A stretch of 64,000 bases of DNA from Acholeplasmataceae bacterium UBA2284 (GCA_002345705.1 DDWO01000005.1:110782-174781), one strand, 5' to 3'. Positions 18,876-27,205 are shown, counted from the stretch's first letter. Program-made: numbers and translations. The notes: generated by a model not told the origin, from the sequence alone.

Positions 18876-20564
18876 ATGCCAAACTATGTAGAATTAGAGA
18901 AAAATATAAAATCCATTATTGATGACTTGCAAGGTTTATGTTCAACTAATGGATTATCCAATACGGCTTATGAAGAAGTTGTTGTTACTTCCGTATTCCT
19001 GTATAAGTTCTTAAATGATAAGTTCATGGCAAATCTTAGTAATTTTTGTAAAGATACTGGTTTAGATTATCAATCAGTAATTAAAAATGAAGATGACATG
19101 CTTGATGCATTCTACGCTGCTTATCCTCAAGATGTAGCATTCAAATATGAAGATACAATTGACTATTTAGTGCGACACATCAAGGATGATAATTTTTACG
19201 ATCAGTTTGATAAAACATTACTTAGAATATCAAATTATAAGGAAAATCAATCATTTAGTGTAGAAACTGCTGGCGGAGAAAAGAAACCTTTATTCACTGA
19301 AATTTGTGATAAGGTAGAAGCTTCAAAGAGAAATTCATTCGCAAGAAATATTTTTTCATATATCACAAGAGATAGATTCGATTTTGGTGAGACTATTGAA
19401 GGAAACTATGACTTCTTTAGTACAATTTTTGAATACTTAATTCAAAACTATAATGTCGCTAGAGGAACATATGCAGAATATTTCACTCCTCAAGCATTAT
19501 CAAGTGCTATTGCTAAAATTTTAGTTCATATGGCTCCTGTTGAAGACAAAATTTATGAAGTATATGATCCTTCAGCTGGTTCCGGTTCTCTTGTTTTGCA
19601 TTTGGCAAACGAACTTGGTAATGGTAAGTTCGGCAATAAAGCTCGAGTTTATACACAAGATATTTCTCAAAAGTCTTCAAGATTTTTAAGAATAAATATG
19701 CTTTTAAATAGTTTAAAAGAATCATTAGAAAACATTATTGAAGGCGATACATTAGAAACCCCTGCTCATTTTTTAGTCAAAGGCGATGACACCTCAGGTA
19801 TTAAGAAATTTGATTTCATCACTTCAAATCCTCCATTCAATACCGACTTTTCGTCAACTAGAGACAAGATTGAGACAAAATGGGAGAAAACGACTAGGTT
19901 TTTCGCAGGTTTACCAAATATTCCTCCCAAGAAAAAAGAGTCTATGTCGATTTATACTTGCTTTATCCAACATATCTTATATTCATTAAAAAATGGTGGT
20001 AAGGCTGCAATTGTCGTCCCTACAGGTTTTCTAACTGCACAATATAAGGGTAAAGGTAAAAATGGGAAGGTAACACTTGAAGGGAAAATTAGAGAACAGA
20101 TTATTGATAATAATTGGTTGCGTGGAGTAATCTCTATGCCTTCTAATATCTTTGCAAATACAGGAACAAATGTATCCGTATTATTTATTGATAAATCAAA
20201 CACAAACGGTGAAGTATTATTAATGGATGCATCAAAACTTGGAAAAAAGGTAAAAGTTGGGAAAAATCAAAAGACTGTTGTATCAAAAGAAGATTTAGAC
20301 AAGATTGTTGATAGTTTTGTAGATCATATTGTTGAAGAAGATTATTCCATTTCAGTTAATTATGATCAAATTAAGGAAAATAACTATTCATTCAGTGCAG
20401 GTCAATACTTTGATGTCAGGATTAAGAATGTTGAATTATCTCCAGAAGAATTTGAAGAAAAAATGAAATCACTTAAATCTAGTCTCTTAACTTTATTTAC
20501 TGAAGGAGAAACTTTGGAAGATGAAATTAAGAATCAACTGGAGGAAATAAAGTATGATCTTTAA
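18876..20564 (+). CDS. hsdM: Type I DNA adenine methyltransferase subunit HsdM
   Basis: 562 residues with an N-terminal helical HsdM domain, the SAM-binding motif I DPSAGSGSL at about 231-239 and the catalytic motif IV SNPPF at 317-321, which marks an N6-adenine enzyme. It forms the M2S1 core with HsdS and protects host sites from HsdR. Thirteen bases separate it from hsdR with a strong AGGAGG ribosome binding site, and its end overlaps the hsdS start by 11 bases. No damage is visible. Confidence 0.96.
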   Translation: MPNYVELEKNIKSIIDDLQGLCSTNGLSNTAYEEVVVTSVFLYKFLNDKFMANLSNFCKDTGLDYQSVIKNEDDMLDAFYAAYPQDVAFKYEDTIDYLVRHIKDDNFYDQFDKTLLRISNYKENQSFSVETAGGEKKPLFTEICDKVEASKRNSFARNIFSYITRDRFDFGETIEGNYDFFSTIFEYLIQNYNVARGTYAEYFTPQALSSAIAKILVHMAPVEDKIYEVYDPSAGSGSLVLHLANELGNGKFGNKARVYTQDISQKSSRFLRINMLLNSLKESLENIIEGDTLETPAHFLVKGDDTSGIKKFDFITSNPPFNTDFSSTRDKIETKWEKTTRFFAGLPNIPPKKKESMSIYTCFIQHILYSLKNGGKAAIVVPTGFLTAQYKGKGKNGKVTLEGKIREQIIDNNWLRGVISMPSNIFANTGTNVSVLFIDKSNTNGEVLLMDASKLGKKVKVGKNQKTVVSKEDLDKIVDSFVDHIVEEDYSISVNYDQIKENNYSFSAGQYFDVRIKNVELSPEEFEEKMKSLKSSLLTLFTEGETLEDEIKNQLEEIKYDL

Positions 20565-21720
20565 GGATGTAACTATCAAAATTGGTAGCGGCGCTACACC
20601 ACGAGGTGGGGCAAATACTTATATGGATAGTGGAATTTCTTTGATTAGAAGCCAAAATGTTCAAGACATGAGTTTTGAATATGAGGGATTAGCTCACATC
20701 AATATAGAACAAGCTGCTAAACTTAGTAATGCAGAAGTAAAAAGCGGAGATGTTTTACTTAATATTACAGGAGACTCTATTGCTAGGTGCTGCATTGTTC
20801 CTGATGAGACCTTGCCAGCTAGAGTCAACCAGCACGTGGCAATTATACGAACAACTAAAGTATCATCGAAATATTTACTCTATTTTTTACAATATTTGAA
20901 ACCTCATTTATTGCAAATATCCAATGTGGGTGGTACTAGAAATGCGTTAACAAAGGAAGCTATTGAAAAACTTCCATTTTGGGAAATTAGTAATTCAAAT
21001 AAAGTTGCTAACTTGTTAGACTCTATTGATAAAAAAATTGCAAATAACAACAAAATTAACGCTCAAATAGAATCAATAGCGATAACTTTATATGACTATT
21101 GGTTCGTGCAATTTGAATTTCCCAATAAAGGAGGCAAACCTTATAAATCTGCCGGAGGGAAGATGGTATGGAATGACGAACTTAAACGCGAAATTCCTGA
21201 ACGATGGGAGGTTAAAAAAATTGGCAATATTCTAGTTGAAACTGATAAATCAAAGGTTCAAGTTAATGAGGCAAAAGAAAAAGGTAAATATCCCTTCTTT
21301 ACAAGTGGTGAAAGTGTTTTATCATATGATGAGTTTTTTATTGATGGTTTTAATATCTTTTTGAATACTGGAGGTAATCCTGATATTAAGGCATATATGG
21401 GTAAGTGTGCTTATTCAACTGATACATGGTGTATTTCGGGGGAAGAGTACTCATATATTTTATATTATTATTTTTTAAAGCTAATGCCGCAATTTGAACA
21501 ATTATTCTTTGCAGGATCTGGGCTTAAACATCTTCAGAAGGACGCATTAAAGAATAAAAATATAGTCTTACCAGATATCAATGTTTTAAAGATCTTCAAT
21601 GATACTTGTGCACCTGCTTGGAAGAAAATAGCAAATTGCACCAGGCAAAACCAGGAGTTGTCTTTCCTAAGAAATTTTCTATTGCCTTTGCTCATGAATG
21701 GTCAATTAACATTTAAGTAA
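20554..21720 (+). CDS. hsdS: Type I specificity subunit HsdS
   Basis: 388 residues with two half-repeats, each a target recognition domain plus a helical spacer: the first helix spans about 150-190 (NKVANLLDSIDKKIANNNKINAQIES) and the second ends the protein. The first domain begins with IGSGATPRGG, usual for HsdS. The two domains together would read a bipartite sequence that cannot be predicted here. There is no second partial hsdS or inverted repeat nearby, so phase-variable specificity switching is not indicated. GGAGG precedes the ATG inside the hsdM end. Confidence 0.93.
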   Translation: MIFKDVTIKIGSGATPRGGANTYMDSGISLIRSQNVQDMSFEYEGLAHINIEQAAKLSNAEVKSGDVLLNITGDSIARCCIVPDETLPARVNQHVAIIRTTKVSSKYLLYFLQYLKPHLLQISNVGGTRNALTKEAIEKLPFWEISNSNKVANLLDSIDKKIANNNKINAQIESIAITLYDYWFVQFEFPNKGGKPYKSAGGKMVWNDELKREIPERWEVKKIGNILVETDKSKVQVNEAKEKGKYPFFTSGESVLSYDEFFIDGFNIFLNTGGNPDIKAYMGKCAYSTDTWCISGEEYSYILYYYFLKLMPQFEQLFFAGSGLKHLQKDALKNKNIVLPDINVLKIFNDTCAPAWKKIANCTRQNQELSFLRNFLLPLLMNGQLTFK

Positions 21721-21724
21721 AAAT

Positions 21725-21763
21725 AGCGATCTAGCTCTTAATTGAGCTGAATCGCTTTTTTTG
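21725..21763 (+). terminator. Strong intrinsic terminator of the hsd operon
   Basis: The arms AGCGAT/ATCGCT enclose a second pairing AGCTC/GAGCT with a TTAATT loop, and are followed by eight T residues. It begins directly after the hsdS stop. Confidence 0.9.
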
Positions 21764-21918
21764 TATATTTTTATTGAAAACCCGAACAATTAGATGATTT
21801 CTACGGACTTAGATTTAGAAGGGATTGAATTTTTTATCAAATGAACAGCAAAACACATCATATCCAGCCATTTAACTATTAAGAAAGAATTTAAAGCTTG
21901 AACTTAGAGGAGGATAAA

Positions 21919-23129
21919 ATGAATAGATTAAATGTTTTAAAACAAGAAGAATAACTTGATATATCAAACGAAGGTTGGTTTTATGAAGATGAATTGGATT
22001 CAGAGGGATTACCAGACCCCGTTAATTGCAGCATTTTTTTAGCGAATCTACCAAAACTTCCACCTGAACTGATTGAAGGAGTTGTCAGATTAGGCTATAA
22101 AATGATTATCTATAGTGCTTCAAATCAGGTAAAAATTTTTACTGATGGAGCTTGCTATTGCCTTAGCTGAAGGGACAAAATGGTTAGGATTTCAATTTAA
22201 GAAATCTAACGTACTTTATATGAATATGGAGATTAATTCTGCAAGTGTCACACAGCGCTTGATAGAAATCTATAAAGCATCAGAGATGGAACCCAAACAC
22301 GATGACGATCTGATAATCTGGAACCCAAGAGGTTATGCGATGCCACTTGATGAACTAGCGCTCATACTCATTAGAAGAGAATTCTTAAGAGGTTATGATA
22401 CTATCATTGTTGATCTCATCTACAAGGGTATTACAGGAGATGAGAATAACGCTTCTGATATAGGAGTTTTCACAAATCTCTTTGATAAGATATGTAAGGA
22501 GAGACAGGTTGCATGGTCATCTTCAGTCACCATCACTCCATAAGACCGCAAGGGTTCAAAAGAGCTATGGATAGAGTTTCAGGTTCGGGTGTGTTTGCAA
22601 GAGATCCAGATGCCCTAGTCGATTTGATTGAGATTAACATCACTGAAGATTTTCGTCGAAAGCATACACATGATGTATCATCTAAAGCATAGCGTATGTA
22701 AAGTAGCTCAAGAGAATTCTATAATTTCAATCATCTAAACTTTTAGATTGAATATCCGATCCATCGAATAGATAATCAAGAGACTCTTAAAAAGAAGTAC
22801 ACAGATGGTGATACAAGAGCTAACCTAGAAAGAAGTAGTAAAAGAAATCAAACACTAACATCGAGAAAAGAAGAGTATGATCAAGCATTTGATCTCAACA
22901 AAATGAAGATGGTACTTGTCTAGTTTCTGTGTTATCAGAGTATTTAGATATTGCTGAGCATACAGTTCGTGCTCGTGTGACTGAATATAGTAATTCATTT
23001 GAGATGAAAAACAAGCTGTTTGATGATTACAAACAATTTATTATATTATTTGGAACATATTTAATCGAAGTAGATAGAATGTTGTTCTGTAGTTCGAATA
23101 CTAATAAAGACAGCTTTTTAAACTTCTAG
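21919..23129 (+). pseudogene. Decayed RepA-like AAA ATPase of plasmid/ICE type
   Basis: Reading fragments in different frames gives a recognisable order: LPKLPPELIEGVVRLGYKM, then after a frame change FLLMELAIALAEGTKWLGF, VLYMNMEI, WNPRGYAMPLDELA, a Walker-B-like TIIVDLIYKGITGDENNASD, then after another shift RAMDRVSGSGVFARDPDAL and a C-terminal helix-turn-helix remnant AEHTVRARVTEYS. This matches the RepA-like AAA_25 ATPases of Firmicutes plasmids and integrative elements. The ATG at 21919 has AGGAGG but a stop follows 11 codons later, the Walker A loop is lost at the first frameshift near 22125, and several stops occur. The gene is dead and marks a former mobile element beside the R-M system. 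Confidence 0.75.
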
Positions 23130-23171
23130 ATTCCCTCCCTAAAGATATAAAAGAAAAATCACTTATGAGGA

Positions 23172-23630
23172 TTATCCTAAAAGATATCTTGTAACCGATT
23201 CCCAATCCGGGTATAATTCAGTCTGAAACTGAATGAGTTCACCTTCAAAAGAACCTGCTCCATTATTTGTTCTATCATCTATGAGATAGTCACCCTTTAA
23301 TAGATTTTTATGGTGTGAAAAAATCACTTTCTTGTGAAAAATGTCATCAGATGAATTACCAAAATATTTTTTAATCCAGTCTAGTTTATCCTGCAAAGCT
23401 GTTGGATTATTCCAAGGAGAAGTTGTCAAAATATACAAATCATAGACTTTGGCTAATTTTTTTATAGCTTCTAACGCTCCAGGCATTGGAATCATTAGAC
23501 TGAATATTTTAGAAACTTCATCCAGTTTATCTTTATATTCAAGTAAAATATCTTTTTTTAATTGAGATATACCACTGGGAAAGTCCACTAGAACATTATC
23601 CATATCAACATATATAATTTTCTTATTCAT
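23172..23630 (-). CDS. 5'(3')-deoxyribonucleotidase-like HAD hydrolase (NT5C family)
   Basis: About 152 residues with DMDNVLVDF near the N-terminus (HAD nucleophile and acid/base), LTTSPW in the middle and IDDRTNNGAG near the C-terminus: the NT5C layout. The family removes phosphate from dNMPs. The start is set at ATG 23630, eight bases after GAGGTG; a longer in-frame start at 23657 has no site of its own. It is the last gene of a three-gene operon led by an S-box riboswitch candidate, so its expression should follow that switch. Confidence 0.8.
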   Translation of the reverse strand: MNKKIIYVDMDNVLVDFPSGISQLKKDILLEYKDKLDEVSKIFSLMIPMPGALEAIKKLAKVYDLYILTTSPWNNPTALQDKLDWIKKYFGNSSDDIFHKKVIFSHHKNLLKGDYLIDDRTNNGAGSFEGELIQFQTELYPDWESVTRYLLG

Positions 23631-23634
23631 TTTT

Positions 23635-23952
23635 TCACACCTCTTTCGTTTTCTCACTCATTATATCAATGAATCCATGTCGATGAGACATTTTTTTATT
23701 TATTTCTTTCTTAGAAAGCTCTTTCCAAATATTTTTAACAAATTTATCTTTTTCTTTTAGATTGATTATTTCATTACGATTAGTTGATTGACAGCTTATC
23801 TGAACATAGTCATTATAGCTTGATAAATCGAGATCATTAATAATTTTTGCGAGCAAATCAATATCTACTTTTGAGAAAGATAAGGCGGTGAATCCACCGC
23901 TATTTAGAGGGTATCCGGATTTTCTTTTAATGAATTGTATTGTTATCTTCAT
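23635..23952 (-). CDS. Small unknown protein, middle gene of the riboswitch operon
   Basis: 105 residues starting KITIQFIKRKSGYPLNSGG, with a Ser/Tyr/Asp-rich middle and a charged C-terminal helix ending in KKMSHRHGFIDI. I recognise no family. It overlaps the end of the upstream gene by 26 bases, and GGAGG nine bases before the ATG at 23952 supports that start rather than the ATG at 23985. Its stop lies five bases from the next start, so all three genes are translated as a unit. Confidence 0.6.
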   Translation of the reverse strand: MKITIQFIKRKSGYPLNSGGFTALSFSKVDIDLLAKIINDLDLSSYNDYVQISCQSTNRNEIINLKEKDKFVKNIWKELSKKEINKKMSHRHGFIDIMSEKTKEV

Positions 23953-24706
23953 GCATTCTATCCTCCAGCATAAATTCATACTCAAATTCTAAATTTTCAT
24001 CGAACACATTCTCATAAAATAAACTGGAGTTAAAGAATGTTACAGTTCCTTTGATCTCTTCACCCAAAAAATCTGATATTGCATTTCTATACATTGTTAT
24101 TGGATCTCCACTATTTTTTCTATGCGTTTTTTGTTGATTGTTATACACCAGTGTTACATTACTAAACTTCCCTTTTGTTGCTGGAAATGTATCAAGTGTT
24201 CTAAAAATACAATCCTCTTCATTAATACCAATTCTTTTAATCCATGCAGCAAAAACATAAGGGTCAAGGAATTGTGGAATGAAAAATGATTTCACCAAAG
24301 TTCCACTATATCCTTCATAACTCTTATCAATAAACATATAAAATTCATGACGTAAATCGGGTTGGTTATTTAACCAATTGGTAAAGTTAAAGGGTAGAGG
24401 TGTACTAACACTAATTGTGCTTAAGAGATTTCTCATATCTGGATTTAAATGAAAGGCAATGTAGCATTGCTCTGTAGACTTATTTACAGGCAATATATGT
24501 CTATTGTAACAATTGTCACATATAGCATGGTCGTGCTCATCAACATGAGTCATCTCACCTAATCCTAATACAACATTACACAATTCGCAGCGTTTATCAA
24601 AGGCCATGTTTTCATGTATACTAATTGTATATTTGTAAGCACAAAACTTTAGTTCAGTTTTCATTTCTTTTTCCAGAATACTCGTATAATTTTTTTCCTC
24701 GTTCAT
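23927..24706 (-). CDS. Unknown protein with a Cys4 zinc-ribbon-like motif, first gene of the riboswitch operon
   Basis: 259 residues. C-x2-C (CELC, about 40-43) and C-x2-C (CDNC, about 63-66) separated by some 20 residues with two histidines suggest a structural zinc site near the N-terminus. The rest is mixed alpha/beta with FFIPQFLDPYVFAAWIKRIG in the centre and no recognised motif. AGGAGG precedes the ATG at 24706. It is directly downstream of an S-box-like leader and terminator, so it is the main target of that control. Function is unknown. Confidence 0.65.
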   Translation of the reverse strand: MNEEKNYTSILEKEMKTELKFCAYKYTISIHENMAFDKRCELCNVVLGLGEMTHVDEHDHAICDNCYNRHILPVNKSTEQCYIAFHLNPDMRNLLSTISVSTPLPFNFTNWLNNQPDLRHEFYMFIDKSYEGYSGTLVKSFFIPQFLDPYVFAAWIKRIGINEEDCIFRTLDTFPATKGKFSNVTLVYNNQQKTHRKNSGDPITMYRNAISDFLGEEIKGTVTFFNSSLFYENVFDENLEFEYEFMLEDRMHEDNNTIH

Positions 24707-24730
24707 TTTAACCTCCTATAGGTTTAACGA

Positions 24731-24760
24731 AAATAAAAAGTCCATAGCAGACTACGGACT
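24731..24760 (-). terminator. Intrinsic terminator of the minus-strand riboswitch leader
   Basis: On the minus strand AGTCCGTAG and CTATGGACT pair around TCTG with one G-U pair and are followed by TTTTATTT. A competing antiterminator is possible between GACTATGG at the 3' side of aptamer P1 and CCGTAGTC in the terminator arm, which is what a SAM-type OFF switch requires. Confidence 0.8.
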
Positions 24761-24780
24761 TGAAAAAGCGAGTATTTGTC

Positions 24781-24860
24781 CCATAGTCTCAAGCATTACC
24801 ACCTTACTTATGCAGGTTGGTGAAGGTTTAACGAGCTTGTCTCTACCCTTCTCTTTATGG
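24781..24860 (-). promoter_or_regulatory. S-box (SAM-I clan) riboswitch candidate, variant 1
   Basis: The minus-strand leader folds like an S-box aptamer: P1 CCATA/TATGG (24856-24860 with 24781-24785); the AAGAG segment after P1; P2 GAAGG/CCTTC with inner GAG/CTC; loop CAAGC (24835-24839) forming the pseudoknot with GCTTG (24790-24794); and P3 CCAACC...GGTGG with the conserved AACC and GGTG. The P3 closing pair is C-G here against G-C in the second copy, a compensatory change. No P4 hairpin is evident. A terminator and zinc-ribbon gene follow. Ligand assumed to be SAM from class; the downstream genes are not methionine genes. Confidence 0.7.
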
Positions 24861-24867
24861 CACTTAT

Positions 24868-24896
24868 ATTATAGTCTATTTTGGTCAAAAAGTCAA
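24868..24896 (-). promoter_or_regulatory. Consensus promoter of the minus-strand riboswitch operon
   Basis: On the minus strand TTGACT (24896-24891) and TATAAT (24873-24868) are separated by exactly 17 bases, so transcription would begin about where P1 of the aptamer begins. Confidence 0.85.
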
Positions 24897-24918
24897 TATA
24901 AGAGAATTGATTCAATTA

Positions 24919-24927
24919 TGATATAAT
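24919..24927 (+). promoter_or_regulatory. Extended -10 promoter of the macrodomain gene
   Basis: TGATATAAT lies 28 bases before the macrodomain ATG and fits the TGNTATAAT pattern. It is divergent from the riboswitch promoter just upstream. Confidence 0.55.
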
Positions 24928-24954
24928 TAGATAAAATGTATTATAGGAGATTTT

Positions 24955-25953
24955 ATGCCATTTCAAATCATAAGAGACAACATCATCAATCTCAAGGCGG
25001 ATGCTATAGTCAATTCTGCAGCTCCTAACGTTCTAATAGGCCTTGGAGTCGATAAAGCAATTCACGATGCTGCAGGTCCCGATCTTTTCACAGAAAGAAA
25101 AAGGATAGGAGAAATCAAAACTGGGGAGTCGTTCATTTCCAGTGCTTTTAAGCTTAAATCTAAATATGTTATCCATACAGTAGGACCCATTTGGTACGGT
25201 GGAACTCATAATGAATATGAAATGCTTAATAAATGTTATCTTTCCTCTTTAGAATTAGCGTTTGAAAACAAATGCCAATCTATAGCATTTCCTTTAATCT
25301 CAACAGGAGTTTATGGATTTCCAAAGGATCAAGCACTAAATATTGCTATTGCATCCATCAAATCATTTTTAGAAACACATGAAATGATGGTGTATCTTGT
25401 TGTATTTGATAAAGAATCATACATGCTATCAAAGGACCTTTTTGAATCGGTAAACTCATTCATTGATGATTCATTAACTAAAGAAGTTGATGAGTTTCTC
25501 ATGTATAGTAGAGATACATTTAATGCAAATTATTTTGAACCAAGTAAAACAAAAAAGATATCATCCATAGTTAGTAGAGAAAGATCACTTGATGATTTAA
25601 TGGATGAATTAGATGAGACATTCTCTGAATCTTTGCTAAAGCATATCGATCGAAAGAATGTACCAGATTCAGTCATCTACAATAAAGCAAATATAGACAG
25701 AAAGCATTTTTCTAAATTAAGAAATAAAGATTATCATCCAAGTAAGAAGACAGCTGTTGCTTTAGCTATAGCACTTGAACTCAATTTAGATGAAACAAAG
25801 GATTTAATTGGTAGAGCGGGATATGCTCTATCAAGAAGTAATTATTTTGATATCATCATTGAATACTGTATAACTAATGATGTATATGATGTTTTCTATA
25901 TTAATAGTATTCTATTTCAATATGAACAACCAATGTTAGGTGCTATTCAATAA
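24955..25953 (+). CDS. Macrodomain protein with helical C-terminal domain
   Basis: Residues 1-165 are a macrodomain of the YmdB/Af1521 type: DAIVNSAAPN at about 16-25, GLGVDKAIHDAAG near 29-41 and PLISTGVYGFP near 104-114, the ADP-ribose pocket. Such domains bind or remove ADP-ribose or process O-acetyl-ADP-ribose. The C-terminal 110 residues are helical, with KANIDRKHFSKLRNKDYHPSKKTAVALAIAL resembling an XRE-like helix-turn-helix. The protein may therefore couple ADP-ribose sensing to DNA binding. GGAGA precedes the ATG. A terminator follows the stop at six bases. Confidence 0.85.
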   Translation: MPFQIIRDNIINLKADAIVNSAAPNVLIGLGVDKAIHDAAGPDLFTERKRIGEIKTGESFISSAFKLKSKYVIHTVGPIWYGGTHNEYEMLNKCYLSSLELAFENKCQSIAFPLISTGVYGFPKDQALNIAIASIKSFLETHEMMVYLVVFDKESYMLSKDLFESVNSFIDDSLTKEVDEFLMYSRDTFNANYFEPSKTKKISSIVSRERSLDDLMDELDETFSESLLKHIDRKNVPDSVIYNKANIDRKHFSKLRNKDYHPSKKTAVALAIALELNLDETKDLIGRAGYALSRSNYFDIIIEYCITNDVYDVFYINSILFQYEQPMLGAIQ

Positions 25954-25958
25954 TCAAT

Positions 25959-25982
25959 GTCGCATTAAATGCGACCTTTTTT
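25959..25982 (+). terminator. Intrinsic terminator after the macrodomain gene
   Basis: A perfect 8-bp stem GTCGCATT/AATGCGAC with a one-base formal loop is followed by six T residues. Confidence 0.85.
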
Positions 25983-25994
25983 ATTTATTCATGA

Positions 25995-26003
25995 TGTTAT
26001 AAT
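25995..26003 (+). promoter_or_regulatory. Extended -10 promoter of the 26.0 kb gene pair
   Basis: TGTTATAAT lies 31 bases before the ATG at 26034 and matches TGNTATAAT. Confidence 0.5.
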
Positions 26004-26033
26004 ATCTGTAGACTATATTAGAGGAGAAAAATT

Positions 26034-26441
26034 ATGAAACAAATATCTATTCAAGGATCATGGGGAAATTTAGTCTTTACTGCTTTCACAATTATACTAA
26101 ACAAGAATGAAATAAAAATTTTTTATGGGGATAAAAAGAATAATTTGAGACTGACATTTCCTTATCATAAACAAACAAACTTTTCGATGTTTGAAAAGTT
26201 TGCTATGATTGATAATGAAGAAGGTGAATTTGATTTCCTTATCGATGGATCTGATTTTTACTTATATGTAGATAAAATCTACAAGTATAATCTTTCATTG
26301 TATGATGATTTACAAAGTGAATTCTTTGATATTTTAAATCATTGCCTTGGTTTTAATTTTTCTAGTGAAGCTATTCAAAAATGGGAGAAGATTATCAAGC
26401 ATCATTTTATGTTCAATCTTCCGTATATGGGAGAAAATTAA
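26034..26441 (+). CDS. Unknown protein, upstream partner of a RecB-like nuclease
   Basis: 135 residues, no family recognised. The first 90 residues are beta-rich with aromatic residues (ISIQGSWGNLVFTAFTIIL, FLIDGSDFYLYVDKIYKY) and the end is helical. GAGGAGA precedes the ATG. The stop overlaps the start of the next gene as TAATG, so it is co-translated with the nuclease and may be its accessory subunit. Confidence 0.6.
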   Translation: MKQISIQGSWGNLVFTAFTIILNKNEIKIFYGDKKNNLRLTFPYHKQTNFSMFEKFAMIDNEEGEFDFLIDGSDFYLYVDKIYKYNLSLYDDLQSEFFDILNHCLGFNFSSEAIQKWEKIIKHHFMFNLPYMGEN

Positions 26442-27061
26442 TGAATAATCTTGAAGATAACATAGTGCAAATTATTAATGGAAGAAAAGTAGAATTTATA
26501 TCTGATACGCATGACTACTTTGTTGATGGTATAAAGGTTCCTAGTGTTACTCAAATTGTAGCAAATGTTTTACCCAATCAATATCGAGATATCGATAAGG
26601 ATGTCCTAAAACAAGCAGCAGACAAAGGTATCGCACTGCATAGAGAAATTGAACTCTATGAAAAGGATAATACAAAAGGATACACTCAAGAATTTAATAA
26701 CTATCTATATTTGAAAAGGATTTACCAGTTTAAGCCATTAGAAAATGAAGTGTTAATCTATATCGAACATGAAGGAAAGCCTGTTTGTGCAGGAAGATTA
26801 GATATGATTATCACATCTAATGATTACCCCGGTATTGGAATAGGAGATATCAAGAGAACATATAATATTCATCTCTCTCACTTAAAGCTTCAACTTAATC
26901 TTTATGCTTTAGGCTATGAACAAAGCTATCAAAAGAAAATTAACTTTCTAAAGTGTATTCATTTAAGACAGAGTCAAGCAAACTATCTAGATATCTCATT
27001 AGATTTAGATTATGCATTAGAAAAGATTAAAGAGTTTCATAGTGAAACAAGTATCATATGA
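26441..27061 (+). CDS. PD-(D/E)xK exonuclease of the RecB/Cas4-like type
   Basis: 206 residues. VPSVTQIVANVLP near the start, AADKGIALHREIELYEK (residues about 58-74, the conserved G-x-x-x-H helix), AGRLDMI near 117-123 and GIGDIKRT near 132-139 together form the RecB-type nuclease core with the catalytic D and D-x-K. The start is ATG 26441 with GGGAGA upstream; an in-frame ATG at 26381 would overlap the previous gene by 60 bases. Phage recombination exonucleases and stand-alone nucleases share this layout. Its TGA stop is part of the promoter for the next riboswitch. Confidence 0.75.
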   Translation: MNNLEDNIVQIINGRKVEFISDTHDYFVDGIKVPSVTQIVANVLPNQYRDIDKDVLKQAADKGIALHREIELYEKDNTKGYTQEFNNYLYLKRIYQFKPLENEVLIYIEHEGKPVCAGRLDMIITSNDYPGIGIGDIKRTYNIHLSHLKLQLNLYALGYEQSYQKKINFLKCIHLRQSQANYLDISLDLDYALEKIKEFHSETSII

Positions 27062-27067
27062 TATAAT
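27059..27067 (+). promoter_or_regulatory. Extended -10 promoter of the plus-strand riboswitch
   Basis: TGATATAAT begins inside the TGA stop codon of the nuclease gene and places the transcription start about eight bases later, right at P1 of the aptamer. Confidence 0.6.
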
Positions 27068-27074
27068 AAAACTA

Positions 27075-27161
27075 CCATAAAGAGAAGGCGAGAGACAAGC
27101 TCAATGACCCTTCAGCAACCTACCATTAGGCAAGGTGCTAAAGCTTGATGGATGGGATATG
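27075..27161 (+). promoter_or_regulatory. S-box (SAM-I clan) riboswitch candidate, variant 2
   Basis: Same architecture as the minus-strand copy: P1 CATA/TATG; AAGAG; P2 GAAGG (27084-27088)/CCTTC (27109-27113) with inner GAG/CTC; AATGAC in the internal loop, close to the S-box GATGAA; loop CAAGC (27096-27100) pairing with GCTTG (27143-27147) as the pseudoknot; P3 GCAACC...GGTGC (27115-27138) followed by TAA as in S-boxes. P4 is not evident. ATGGGAT (27152-27158) can pair with ATCCCAT (27177-27183) as antiterminator, overlapping P1 and the terminator, so ligand binding should switch the gene off. Confidence 0.78.
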
Positions 27162-27175
27162 ACTTAGCTTTTATA

Positions 27176-27205
27176 GATCCCATTCATGTGATGGGGTCTT
27201 TTTCT
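27176..27205 (+). terminator. Intrinsic terminator of the plus-strand riboswitch
   Basis: GATCCCAT pairs with ATGGGGTC around a seven-base loop with one G-U pair, followed by TTTTTC. Its left arm is shared with the antiterminator. Confidence 0.85.

Noticed and set aside
20554..21720. Phase-variable hsdS shuffling
   Set aside because: Only one complete hsdS, with no inverted repeats or silent partial copy nearby.
22145..22543. An intact 132-residue ATPase gene
   Set aside because: It is an internal fragment of the decayed RepA-like gene and lacks the Walker A loop.
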